Source of the DNA: an uncultured Bacteroidota bacterium
Lineage (GTDB): Bacteria; Bacteroidota; Bacteroidia; Chitinophagales; Chitinophagaceae
Assembly (NCBI GenBank): GCA_903877645.1
Contig: CAIRES010000083.1
Coordinates: 1-32,371, forward strand
Length of the DNA: 32,371 bases
Reading direction: 5' to 3'
Of the stretch, positions 8,107-16,006 are shown one piece after another. The translations under genes and the position numbers were made by a program. Below the pieces are notes generated by a model. That model had not been told where the DNA came from, did no database searches, and saw only the letters and a list, made by a program, of their open reading frames with translations. Each line of letters begins with the position of its first letter. Positions within the stretch are counted from its first letter, which is position 1.

Positions 8107-8114
8107 CAAAAATA
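8107..8114 (-). promoter_or_regulatory. -7 promoter element of the membrane protein-PNP unit
   Basis: TATTTTTG on the minus strand fits TAnnTTTG and lies about 20 bp upstream of the ATG at 8087. The -33 element is not a clear match. Confidence 0.45.
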
Positions 8115-8175
8115 ACGTATAGGTAAACCAATACCTGCATTTAAGTATCCACAGGTGTGAATAACCTTTGGGCCA

Positions 8176-9330
8176 TCAATATACAAAGTAGCCACTATGC
8201 TCAGCAGCAAGGCGCAGCAGTTCTTCCGCCAGGGTATTCAGCCCGTCTGCTGTGGGCATTGCAGTGCTGGTTACGGTTACAGTATAACCGGTTTGCGAAT
8301 GCCCGGCGGCGGAGGCTATTCGCGGTGCCGATACAGTATACCCCTGCGCCATCAGCGGCACCGTAAACCCGGTAGCATCTCTTTCATCGTCGAAGCGAAA
8401 TGTGACGCCGACACTTTTTTGCTCGTTAATGTTCCCGCCGGCAGCCAGCCCGGACGAAATCAGTGAGCCGAATGCGCTATATAGGCTGTACGCACCACGT
8501 ATGGTGTTTATTTCCCGGTCGCCCTTCCAGTTGGCCGCAGGTATGATCTCCGTCATATAATGCCATTGCCTGTCCTGGCTGTGCATGGTTTGCAGCACAC
8601 TGTACAGGAAGCCCGTATCCTTTACTGCAAGGTAGTAGCGTGGTATATCGCCGCGGTACATATTTTTGAACGGTGCCATTACCGCACTATCCATTCCCTG
8701 CAATATTTTGATCGGAATGGTCTCCCAATAAACTGTATCCAGCGCCTCGCATTTGGTGTACACCTCCAGCATGGGCAGTATATCCTGCTCCAGCGAGCGG
8801 TGCAGTGCACTGTCGCCGCGGCTGAGGTTTGACGCCGTATATACAGGGCCTGTGGCTACAATATATTTATAGTGGCTGTCCTTTATTTTATTGCTCAGTT
8901 GGTAAAGGGCATCGGTTGTTTCCATATGCTTTACCGGTTGTGCTTTTACCCCTTCGGCCACCTCCATGGTGGCATCAGCGGTAGTGTAGGTTTTGCCGTC
9001 TTCGCCGGTGGCGCTGGCGCCATGCAATACGATGGTGCCGGTATGGTTGGCGTGCAGTACATAGTTCAGCCGGAGGCTGGTGGTCGTCACATACTTCCCA
9101 TTCACCAGGTTGGTATTCGTGCTCTGGCTTTGGTGCGGGCCTTCTATTACAGTAAAATCGCTGAAATCGTCATGCTTCATGCCGGTAGGCTTACCGGTGA
9201 AGGTGTACGCTACCTCTATTTTATCTTCTATGCCCGGCATATCATCGCTCACCACGCGGGTGAGGGTTTGGCCATATGCTGTGGCTGAAAACAATATCAA
9301 TAGGAGAGCGGTGAAGTTGCGGATATTCAT
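8176..9330 (-). CDS. Exported protein with BatD-like N-terminal domain
   Basis: This 384-residue protein has a signal peptide (about 1-20, ending TAYGQ). Residues 25-130 resemble the first immunoglobulin-like domain of BatD/oxygen-tolerance proteins: a short DxxxFxVIEGP followed by QSQSTNTNLVNGK, LRLNYVLHANHTGTI and a final GKTYTTADATMEV strand. The rest (about 135-384) matches nothing I know. It has no terminal membrane helix, although BatD usually has one. No batA/B/C or MoxR genes are adjacent, so this is an orphan. The N-terminal domain call is moderate and the function is unknown. A good promoter is present upstream. Confidence 0.7.
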   Translation of the reverse strand: MNIRNFTALLLILFSATAYGQTLTRVVSDDMPGIEDKIEVAYTFTGKPTGMKHDDFSDFTVIEGPHQSQSTNTNLVNGKYVTTTSLRLNYVLHANHTGTIVLHGASATGEDGKTYTTADATMEVAEGVKAQPVKHMETTDALYQLSNKIKDSHYKYIVATGPVYTASNLSRGDSALHRSLEQDILPMLEVYTKCEALDTVYWETIPIKILQGMDSAVMAPFKNMYRGDIPRYYLAVKDTGFLYSVLQTMHSQDRQWHYMTEIIPAANWKGDREINTIRGAYSLYSAFGSLISSGLAAGGNINEQKSVGVTFRFDDERDATGFTVPLMAQGYTVSAPRIASAAGHSQTGYTVTVTSTAMPTADGLNTLAEELLRLAAEHSGYFVY

Positions 9331-9357
9331 AGTTGGGTTTGATGGAGTGAAATTATG

Positions 9358-9388
9358 AAAATTTAATTTAAGTGGCTATTTTAGCAAA
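9358..9388 (-). promoter_or_regulatory. Bacteroidota-type promoter of the BatD-like gene
   Basis: On the minus strand TTTG (plus 9385-9388) is followed after exactly 19 nt by TAAATTTT (9358-9365), seven of eight bases of TAnnTTTG. It lies about 28 bp upstream of the ATG at 9330. It abuts the ATG of the divergent gene at 9389. Confidence 0.6.
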
Positions 9389-9841
9389 ATGCCGGGCAAT
9401 AAACTACCTGATTTTGTATTTAGGGGCACAACTATAAACTATCCCGGCAATAATAATGCTATTCAGCTTCCATATACATGCACGTCTTTCCACCCGGTAA
9501 AAGCACTTTGGTTTGCGCTGGAATGCCTGCATCTACAGCCTGATGGCGCGGTTGTTTATGTAGCAAGGACACGCAACTTGACTGACTTTAAGCTGATCTA
9601 TAATCATTTCAACCGGTTAGAAAATGAGGTGGGATTTGCAATGGCACCTGTTGATTTTTATGCTCGTTGCGAAGGATATATCCACTTGGCCGACCTTCAA
9701 CGAATACTGGCCACCAACGGTATAGATGCCTATAATGTGGTGCGAAAAGACAACCTTACACGTATTTGCAGGGAAACACCGGATTTGGATGCGAAAAAAA
9801 TTGTAACTTTAGTGGAGCAAATGCTCCCGTTATTACGGTAA
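9389..9841 (+). CDS. Hypothetical protein with ADP-ribosyltransferase-like features
   Basis: This is a 150-residue protein with no signal peptide. It begins DFVFRGTTINYPGN (Arg at about 12), then has YTCTSFHPVKALWFALE (about 29-45) and later ENEVGFAMAPVDFY. An early FRGT strand, a TSF.P..A..FA segment and a later Glu recall the R-S-E pattern of ART-fold proteins. This is pattern recognition only and no biochemical claim is possible. The next gene starts 13 bp after its stop, so the two form a tight pair. The start ATG lies next to the divergent BatD-like promoter. Alternatives are a RES-like or unrelated family. Confidence 0.75.
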   Translation: MPGNKLPDFVFRGTTINYPGNNNAIQLPYTCTSFHPVKALWFALECLHLQPDGAVVYVARTRNLTDFKLIYNHFNRLENEVGFAMAPVDFYARCEGYIHLADLQRILATNGIDAYNVVRKDNLTRICRETPDLDAKKIVTLVEQMLPLLR

Positions 9842-9854
9842 TAAAATTCAGAGA

Positions 9855-10493
9855 ATGCTGAGAGAAAAAGCTAACATACTGACCATACAGGGCAAGGCAA
9901 AAAAAAGCGCTGTAAAGCAGATATGGCCTGATGTGGCAACTGATGCGAACCAGGGTTGGTTCTTTATTGATTATGCGGTAAATGAGGTAGCGCTGAATGC
10001 AAAATTTGATGTGCTGCTGGAGGGTGAAAGCAAGCAGTTAATATCAGGACCCGGCTCTTTCTCGGTTAAGCTATTGGCTTGCCTCGATCAGTTTGGTAAT
10101 AAGCTAAGCCACATACCTGAAGGTTATAAAACATTGTGCAAACTGGAGTTTACACCCAATATGCCAACAGCAATAAAAAAGCTGCCTTTACTTGATCAAT
10201 GGGATTACAACCCACAGGCAATATCTGTAGCAGATCATAGGGATATTGAGTTGGCTACGCCTGATTTTGTTATAACTGATTTGGCGAGAATTGTCTATGT
10301 TGAGATGAAGAGTACATTTGATAAAGCGCATAAAAATACTTTTTCCAAAAAAGATTTTGTGACCCGGCTTGAAAGCGTCTACCACACTCATGCGCAAAAC
10401 GGCGACCGGATATTAGAAAGCCTGATGCAACTGGGCAAAGTAACAAGGAAAAGCGGCGACCTGCTGGAGTTTGCTGAAAGCGAAAATTATTGA
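9855..10493 (+). CDS. Hypothetical protein with PD-(D/E)XK-like motif
   Basis: This 212-residue soluble protein was not recognised as a named family. At residues 133-153 there is a Pro-Asp (TPDFVIT), a hydrophobic strand, then VYVEMKST: a PD-X12-ExK arrangement typical of PD-(D/E)XK nuclease cores. An acidic DIELA stretch lies just before it. Upstream is a mixed alpha/beta region; downstream is a basic, helical segment. It lies 13 bp after the ART-like gene and is probably translated from the same transcript. It might be a nuclease, an immunity partner or a degenerate, inactive fold. Nuclease activity is inference. Confidence 0.72.
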   Translation: MLREKANILTIQGKAKKSAVKQIWPDVATDANQGWFFIDYAVNEVALNAKFDVLLEGESKQLISGPGSFSVKLLACLDQFGNKLSHIPEGYKTLCKLEFTPNMPTAIKKLPLLDQWDYNPQAISVADHRDIELATPDFVITDLARIVYVEMKSTFDKAHKNTFSKKDFVTRLESVYHTHAQNGDRILESLMQLGKVTRKSGDLLEFAESENY

Positions 10494-10524
10494 TACGTAG
10501 TCTTGATCGCATCCTATTTCTCAA

Positions 10525-10845
10525 ATGAAAAACCCAAATCTCTTACACATTGATACCATCAACACAGACTGGTGCGACAAAGATGAGGTGATGCTCCACG
10601 CCTGTTTTCAACTGCTCACGGACTGCGTGGAAAAAGAGAAATTGTTTACCGACAATATCGATTGGGACCATTCGGAAGAAATGCGTGCTGCGAAAAAGGA
10701 AATTGAAACACTATACAATTGGTGGAAAATCAGGCAGAAAGAACCCATTCCAAGAATAGACAATGAAAAAGGCAGAACGAAATATGAAGAGGATAATGCT
10801 ATGCTGATAAGGGTAATAAGGATTAGGCGGTATTTGTGGACGTAG
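10525..10845 (+). CDS. Small phage-type hypothetical protein
   Basis: This 106-residue protein is rich in Trp and acidic residues (DTDWCDKDEVMLHACFQ-like start region, then LYNWWKIRQKE). The pattern W.DKD..ML.A.FQLL.D.VE.E followed by LY.WW resembles small proteins of unknown function common in phage genomes. It begins 31 bp after the PD-(D/E)XK-like gene on the same strand, so it may belong to that transcript. No function can be assigned. Confidence 0.65.
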   Translation: MKNPNLLHIDTINTDWCDKDEVMLHACFQLLTDCVEKEKLFTDNIDWDHSEEMRAAKKEIETLYNWWKIRQKEPIPRIDNEKGRTKYEEDNAMLIRVIRIRRYLWT

Positions 10846-10857
10846 AGATTTCGTAAT

Positions 10858-11373
10858 CTAAAATCCAAACTTTTTTCTCTTTTCTTCTGGTAATTTCATC
10901 ATTTTTTCTTTGAGGTCATTTATAGAAATTCCGGTAGGATAATTAGCCTGCATGTCGCCTTTGTCTTGTTTCCTTTTTATTTCTTCATCGGTAAGGCTAC
11001 GATCTACGTGTTCATTGCAAAATATCACTTGGTCTGCAATACCTTCATTTTCTACGAACATAAAAGCAAAGTGAACATACTTCGCGCTTCTAAAGCCGGT
11101 TACAACACGGCCATACTCACAGCCGGTGCAAATGGTGTTACAACTTGTTAATGTTGTGATGCCCTCTTGTTTGAGTTTGGTGAACATATCCCTGAAATGC
11201 GCTAAACCATCGAATACATCCTGCGCGCCATACTTGTCAAAAATATAGCTGTCATCTAATACCTGAAACAGGCGGTTGACATCCATATTTTCGCAGCATT
11301 TAATGATTTCGTCATTAATGCTATTTCTATTTTCTGTTGGTAATGTTTTATTGTAAGTTAGTGTGAGAGACAT
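10858..11373 (-). CDS. Hypothetical protein, possibly NTF2-like
   Basis: This 171-residue soluble protein is AT-rich and converges on the phage-type gene with only 12 bp between stops. Residues 20-65 (short helices, then FDKYGAQDVFDGLAHFRDMF) loosely resemble the start of NTF2/SnoaL-like folds. A CNTICTGCEYGRVVTGF segment holds three Cys within nine residues, which could bind metal or be incidental. The C-terminus is charged and helical. I cannot name a family with confidence. Confidence 0.6.
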   Translation of the reverse strand: MSLTLTYNKTLPTENRNSINDEIIKCCENMDVNRLFQVLDDSYIFDKYGAQDVFDGLAHFRDMFTKLKQEGITTLTSCNTICTGCEYGRVVTGFRSAKYVHFAFMFVENEGIADQVIFCNEHVDRSLTDEEIKRKQDKGDMQANYPTGISINDLKEKMMKLPEEKRKKFGF

Positions 11374-11579
11374 AAGTCTATGATTTTATTAAAGCTAAGA
11401 TATTTTAGGAGAAATAAAACTGTAGTATAAATGTACAGTATCAAAATCTTTTTAAAAGAGAGTGAATATTCATGATTGTTTTAAAAAAGAACTAATAGTA
11501 ACTATTAGTCATTGTTTTCACCAAATCATTTATGTATTAAATGATGTGCTACCTTTAGTATAATCAAATTATTTTAATA

Positions 11580-11876
11580 ATGAATTGCGTAACGTTTAAA
11601 CAGCATAAGTTTTCTTACCTTAATTTGGAAGTCAGGTTTTGGGTGCCAGTAAACAATGTGAAAATTGGATTAGGTGATGTAAGTGGATTAATAATCATTT
11701 CACAAGATACCCTCAAATGGTCTGATCCGGATTTGATTGAAGTCTATGGAACCTGGTCACTTAAATATTTTTTTCGTAGTAGCGAAGGTAGGGTTGATGA
11801 AAGGATATACAATGACGATACCTCCCAAGCTATTGTTGCAATGATTTATAAAATAGCAACGGGAAATCTTTCTTAG
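11580..11876 (+). CDS. Small hypothetical protein
   Basis: This 98-residue AT-rich gene has no signal peptide. The sequence reads as mostly beta-strand (FSYLNLEVRFWVPVNNVKIG, GLIIIS, YGTWSLKYFF). No family was recognised. It is isolated, with about 200 bp of AT-rich sequence before it and 160 bp after. Length, a clean ATG and non-random composition favour a real gene, but this is not certain. Confidence 0.5.
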   Translation: MNCVTFKQHKFSYLNLEVRFWVPVNNVKIGLGDVSGLIIISQDTLKWSDPDLIEVYGTWSLKYFFRSSEGRVDERIYNDDTSQAIVAMIYKIATGNLS

Positions 11877-12036
11877 TTCCTCTTATAGTTAATCGCTAAG
11901 GTCTACTGTATCAAGCGTTTCTCTTTTATTGACAATAGTTTTGATAAAGTCTATCTCGCCAGCGCTTCATAAATCCATAGATGTCCAATCTTTTGTTTCA
12001 TCAATACAAATGATCATATTTCAGTGCAATGGTAAT

Positions 12037-12510
12037 TTAGTAATCATATTCGTCTTCTTGAGGTAGATTATATTCTTTATGGGGATTTGGATATTTTAAA
12101 AAATCAATTAATATGTCACGTATTTGTGTTTTATCTTTACTTATGTGTATTTTGTTGGTGTCTAATTTAATTATCACTTCTAACTGAATAAAGGCATTTT
12201 CAATACGGGCAACATTTTTTCTAAATCCATCGAAATCAAAATCTACCTCTTCTTCTCCGCCGCCGATGTAACCTTTTTGGCATCCATCGTCGAAATACTC
12301 ACCCTCATGAATAATGATATATTTGTTAGTTTGTTCATCATAGCTGTTATGTTTTTTAAACATTTCCATCCAAATGTCTGCTAGAAGGAAAGGAGTGGTT
12401 GGCAATATTTCTGCTAATTCATAAATTCTATCTTCTCCAACAAAATGTACATAATTAAGAATTAATTCAAACGCTTCATCAGAAATCCAAGGTCTCATAC
12501 GATAAGTCAT
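12037..12510 (-). CDS. Acidic hypothetical protein
   Basis: This 157-residue AT-rich gene encodes a soluble protein with a helical N-terminal half (MTYRMRPWISDEAFELI). A strongly acidic middle contains GGGEEEVDFDFDGF at about residues 83-96. The C-terminus is acidic and ends DEYDY. No family was recognised. The acidic character could mimic nucleic acid or bind a basic partner, but nothing beyond composition supports this. Confidence 0.6.
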   Translation of the reverse strand: MTYRMRPWISDEAFELILNYVHFVGEDRIYELAEILPTTPFLLADIWMEMFKKHNSYDEQTNKYIIIHEGEYFDDGCQKGYIGGGEEEVDFDFDGFRKNVARIENAFIQLEVIIKLDTNKIHISKDKTQIRDILIDFLKYPNPHKEYNLPQEDEYDY

Positions 12511-12641
12511 AGATGTAAATATTTATTGTAAAAATGCAAAGATTATTCGTATCAACAATGATGCTAGCCTAATTATTTCATTTTTATTCTATAAGCATAA
12601 AGATCAAACATATGCCCAAATAACCACAACCCAATATTCCC

Positions 12642-12649
12642 TACCTTTG
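12642..12649 (+). promoter_or_regulatory. -7 promoter element of prfC
   Basis: TACCTTTG matches TAnnTTTG and lies about 66 bp upstream of the prfC ATG. The expected -33 TTTG is absent at the 19-nt spacing. The short tandem repeat at 12678-12711 would fall in the 5' leader. Confidence 0.5.
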
Positions 12650-12677
12650 CACCCCTTTAGCAGATAGCTCACTCACG

Positions 12678-12711
12678 ACTAACGACTATCTACTAACGAC
12701 TATTTACTAAA
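12678..12711 (+). repeat. 14-bp tandem repeat in the prfC leader
   Basis: Two 14-bp copies of ACTAACGACTATNT (12678-12691 and 12692-12705) are followed by a partial third (ACTAAA), ending directly before the prfC start codon. A related CTCACGACT precedes them. Confidence 0.75.
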
Positions 12712-12714
12712 ACA

Positions 12715-14310
12715 ATGAAATACGAAAAAGAAATCGAGCAGCGGCGCACTTTTGCCATCATATCGCACCCGGATGCGGGTAAGACCACGCTTACCGAGAA
12801 ACTGCTGCTGTTTGGCGGCGCTATACAGGTCGCCGGCGCTGTGAAGAGCAACAAGATAAAGAAACATGCTACGAGCGACTTTATGGAAATAGAGCGCCAG
12901 AGGGGTATCTCTGTGGCCACATCCGTAATGAGCTTTGAATATAATAATACGCTTATCAACCTGCTGGATACTCCGGGCCATAAAGACTTTGCCGAGGATA
13001 CCTACCGTACCCTTACTGCGGTGGACAGCGTAATACTGGTGATAGACAGCGTGAACGGTGTGGAAGACCAGACCCGCAAACTGGTGGAGGTGTGCCGCAT
13101 GCGCGACACCCCTGTCATTGTGTTTGTGAACAAAATGGACCGCGATGGCAAGTTTCCATTCGACCTGGTGGATGAAATAGAAAAGGAGCTGAAACTGAGC
13201 CTGCACCCGCTTTCGTGGCCTATCAATATGGGCAAGGAATTTAAAGGCGTGTACAACCTGCACGACAGCAGCCTCAACCTGTTTACCCCCAGCCAAAAAT
13301 CTACAGAAGAAAATACGGTGCCTATTCACAGCCTCAGCGACTCGCTGCTGGATGAGAAGATAGGCCCGCGCGATGCCGCCCAGCTGCGCGAAGATGTGGA
13401 GCTGCTGCAAGGCGTATATGGCCCGCTTGATACACAAGCGTATCTCGAAGGTAAAGTTGCGCCAGTTTTCTTTGGCAGTGCGGTAAACAATTTTGGTGTG
13501 AAGGAATTGCTCGATACATTTATCACCATAGCACCTATGCCACAGGGCCGCAGCACCGATAAACGTTTTGTGGAGCCCGGCGAAGACAAATTTACCGGCT
13601 TCATCTTTAAGATACATGCCAATCTCGACCCTCGCCATCGCGACCGTATCGCGTTTCTGCGGGTGTGTTCCGGCAGGTTTGCGCGTAATACCTATTACAA
13701 GCACACCCGCCTGGGTAAGGATGTGCGTTTCAGCAATCCATATTCCTTTATGGCGCGCGAAAAAGACGTGATCGAAGAAGCCTATCCCGGCGATGTGGTG
13801 GGTTTGTTCGATACCGGCACATTCAAGATAGGGGATACACTTACGGAAGGGGAGATCATGCAGTTTACCGGCATACCTACTTTCTCGCCGGAAATATTCA
13901 AGGAGCTGGTGAATAAAGACCCGATGAAGACCAAGCAACTGGAGAAAGGGGTGATGCAGCTTACCGATGAGGGTGTAGCACAGCTCTTTACGCAGCATGG
14001 TGGCAACCGAAAGATCATTGGTTGTGTGGGTGATCTCCAGTTCGAGGTAATACAGTACCGCCTGCTGCAGGAGTATGGCGCATCATGTTCGTTCGTACCG
14101 CTGTCGTTCTACAAAGCCTGCTGGATCACCGGCGACAAGAAGGCCATAGAAGATTTTGCCCGCTTCAAGCAAAACAACATCATGCAGGATAAGGACGGCA
14201 ACCTCGTATACCTTGCCCAGAGCGAATGGTTCCTCAATACCGAGCGGCAAAACAACCCGGCTATTGAGTTTCATTTTACATCTGAGTTCAAGACTGCTAT
14301 GGCGAAGTAA
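12715..14310 (+). CDS. prfC: Peptide chain release factor 3
   Basis: This 531-residue GTPase matches RF3 in length. RF3 removes RF1/RF2 from ribosomes after termination. Its GTP-binding elements are visible: G1 [15 protein letters not shown] (about 17-31), G2 [12 protein letters not shown]3 [16 protein letters not shown] and G4 NKMDRDG. The RF3-specific middle ([11 protein letters not shown]) and C-terminal signatures ([27 protein letters not shown]) follow. The AGDVVGL-like stretch reads [11 protein letters not shown]. The gene is intact and single, read away from the accessory stretch on its left, and ends in a palindromic region shared with the convergent gene. Confidence 0.97.
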   Translation: MKYEKEIEQRRTFAIISHPDAGKTTLTEKLLLFGGAIQVAGAVKSNKIKKHATSDFMEIERQRGISVATSVMSFEYNNTLINLLDTPGHKDFAEDTYRTLTAVDSVILVIDSVNGVEDQTRKLVEVCRMRDTPVIVFVNKMDRDGKFPFDLVDEIEKELKLSLHPLSWPINMGKEFKGVYNLHDSSLNLFTPSQKSTEENTVPIHSLSDSLLDEKIGPRDAAQLREDVELLQGVYGPLDTQAYLEGKVAPVFFGSAVNNFGVKELLDTFITIAPMPQGRSTDKRFVEPGEDKFTGFIFKIHANLDPRHRDRIAFLRVCSGRFARNTYYKHTRLGKDVRFSNPYSFMAREKDVIEEAYPGDVVGLFDTGTFKIGDTLTEGEIMQFTGIPTFSPEIFKELVNKDPMKTKQLEKGVMQLTDEGVAQLFTQHGGNRKIIGCVGDLQFEVIQYRLLQEYGASCSFVPLSFYKACWITGDKKAIEDFARFKQNNIMQDKDGNLVYLAQSEWFLNTERQNNPAIEFHFTSEFKTAMAK

Positions 14311-14316
14311 TGATTA

Positions 14317-14363
14317 GCCGATTCGATGATCAGCTAATTAGCTGATGGCTAAAGTGAATCGGC
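14317..14363. terminator. Nested palindrome between convergent genes (bidirectional terminator)
   Basis: GCCGATTC (14317-14324) pairs with GAATCGGC (14356-14363). Between them lies the perfect 14-bp palindrome CAGCTAATTAGCTG (14331-14344). It begins 7 bp after the prfC stop and overlaps the last codons of the convergent minus-strand gene. On the plus strand it is followed by GTAAAAAATAA rather than a T-run. On the minus strand the following sequence is ATCATTACTTCGCC. A terminator role is plausible but unproven. Confidence 0.55.
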
Positions 14364-14783
14364 GTAAAAAATAAGAGCCAGTATGGCAGCAAGGCTCACC
14401 AACGATATAATAAGAGGTATCCACACCGGCCTTTTATTGTAAGCGAAGTTCTTGCCAATATACCTGTCCCAAAAGAATTGGCCGATCAATATCGCACCTA
14501 ATATCCCCGACAGCATAGATACGCTCGAATTGTTTCTTGTTGATGTAATGACCCCGATAGATACCCATAGGACAAGATAACCGATACCTGTAGCCAGCAC
14601 GTATCCGGCTTCCTTTGGTTTACCTATACGTTTCAGGTTGATGAACATGAGTATGCCCCCGCATAGGGTTGTGAAAAAGAAAGAGGACAATCTCACCATG
14701 TTTTGCGAATAGAGCAGGGGAGGTGGCTGGGTATCTTCTGTAAATATCTCTATATCGTTCTCGTTGTAGTTGGGGTTTTCCAT
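14349..14783 (-). CDS. Small integral membrane protein with four predicted helices
   Basis: This 144-residue protein starts at the ATG at 14783 (MENPNYNENDIEIF). A longer frame to 14984 exists but would add a Lys/Thr-rich, non-conserved-looking extension that overlaps the divergent lipoprotein gene, so I reject it. After an acidic N-terminus there are four hydrophobic segments (about residues 28-46, 57-78, 86-103 and 119-140). Function is unknown. The gene is convergent with prfC and divergent from the YD-repeat lipoprotein; about 106 bp of AT-rich sequence between the two starts should hold both promoters. Confidence 0.7.
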   Translation of the reverse strand: MENPNYNENDIEIFTEDTQPPPLLYSQNMVRLSSFFFTTLCGGILMFINLKRIGKPKEAGYVLATGIGYLVLWVSIGVITSTRNNSSVSMLSGILGAILIGQFFWDRYIGKNFAYNKRPVWIPLIISLVSLAAILALIFYADSL

Positions 14784-14889
14784 AATTGCTTTTTGTGAAA
14801 TAAATGTAGGCAAACTTTTGGAGAAGGTTCGCAACAGGTACTTCTGTAGGTATTTTTTATTATTTTTATGTTTCACATGAGATCTATTT

Positions 14890-15930
14890 ATGAGCAAAGC
14901 CGGAGGAATGTCAGTGATTACATCATTATGTTTTTTTATGGTCGTCCTGTTCACTGCTTGCACTGATAATACTACTCCCGCCAATAGAGTGCCGTCGAAA
15001 AACGCACAGGTAAAGCCCCGCTGGGCAGATCCGGGTAATGGAAAAATATTCAGAGGAGCCTCTTATGGTGGATTGCCACTTACGGCTATAGATGCGCATG
15101 TATTCGGGCCGGTGCATACCGTCGTGTATTGCAGCTATAAAATATCCGAAACTGATGGAACCAAAATACTTGACGATAGTGGACATACTATGTACGACAA
15201 GTTTGGGCATATGACGGAACAAGCCAGGTGCCGTTCCGATGGTTCTCCTGAATGTACATGTGTGTACAAATATGATGTAGAGAACAAACCCCATACGTTT
15301 GATATATGGCCCGACGATTCATTAGGTAGCCTCAAAGTGATTTTTAAATACAATACTCAGGGGCAAAAAGCTGAAGAAGTTCATACAGATGCACCTAAGA
15401 AATCCTATAGCAGGAACGTATATGGATATGATGGAAAAGGCAACCTGGTAAATGATACCTTTTATACCGATCATGGCAAATATGCGGCAACCGCCACTTA
15501 TAAATATGATAGTAGGGGCTTCCAGGTTGAATATGCGGTAAAAGACGAACACAGGATATTGCTTTCACGTGAGCAAAGAGCCTATGACGATAATGGTAAT
15601 AAAATAAGCGGAGCCACTTATGGAGCAGACAACTCTTTGCTAAGAAAATGGACTGCGGTATATGATAACAAAGGCAGAAAATCAGAAGTAGACAACTATC
15701 TGGCGGATAGCGTCGATTCTAAAATGAGGTACAGGTATGATGATTGGGATAATGTTATTGAAACCATTGCCTGCAAGCCTGATGGCAGTATTGATGCTTC
15801 TCGGACAGGCTATGCTACAGACTTTGAATACGATAGCAATGGAAATATTACCAAAGAAACCGATTACAGGTTTACCTCAGGGAAAAAGGAGGAAATGAGG
15901 TATGTAGAAACAAAATACACCTATTATTAA
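14890..15930 (+). CDS. Lipoprotein with YD (RHS-like) repeats
   Basis: This 346-residue protein has a lipoprotein signal peptide: a hydrophobic stretch (about 8-22) ends in the lipobox FTAC with Cys24. The mature part carries repeated Tyr-Asp units, for example YDSRGF, YDDNGNKI, YDNKGRKS, YDDWDNV and YDSNGNITKE, at spacing of about 20-30 residues. This is the YD/RHS-type beta-strand repeat, here short and without a toxin tip or RHS core sequence. It is probably anchored in the outer or inner membrane facing the periplasm or surface. An internal ATG at 14908 is an alternative start, with a purine-rich stretch directly before it. Confidence 0.8.
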   Translation: MSKAGGMSVITSLCFFMVVLFTACTDNTTPANRVPSKNAQVKPRWADPGNGKIFRGASYGGLPLTAIDAHVFGPVHTVVYCSYKISETDGTKILDDSGHTMYDKFGHMTEQARCRSDGSPECTCVYKYDVENKPHTFDIWPDDSLGSLKVIFKYNTQGQKAEEVHTDAPKKSYSRNVYGYDGKGNLVNDTFYTDHGKYAATATYKYDSRGFQVEYAVKDEHRILLSREQRAYDDNGNKISGATYGADNSLLRKWTAVYDNKGRKSEVDNYLADSVDSKMRYRYDDWDNVIETIACKPDGSIDASRTGYATDFEYDSNGNITKETDYRFTSGKKEEMRYVETKYTYY

Positions 15931-15963
15931 TTGTAAAACAGTATGAAATAAGCATAAAATATT

Positions 15964-15971
15964 TAAGTTTG
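15964..15971 (+). promoter_or_regulatory. -7 promoter element upstream of the hypothetical gene at 16007
   Basis: TAAGTTTG matches TAnnTTTG and lies about 35 bp upstream of the ATG. The -33 position has no TTTG, so support is partial. Confidence 0.4.
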
Positions 15972-16006
15972 TATTACTTTCTATACTCAAACCACTAATT
16001 AGCCTC

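Noticed and set aside
11877-12036. A possible small RNA or gene between the 98- and 157-residue hypothetical genes
   Set aside because: AT-rich sequence with no clear hairpin, promoter or open frame.
12700-13998. A 432-codon open frame on the minus strand opposite prfC
   Set aside because: It lies entirely antisense to a well-conserved gene, has His/Ala-rich composition typical of shadow frames and no recognisable domain.
14784-14984. Sixty-seven extra N-terminal codons on the four-helix membrane protein
   Set aside because: They overlap the start of the divergent lipoprotein gene and look like non-coding AT-rich sequence; the ATG at 14783 gives a compact membrane protein.
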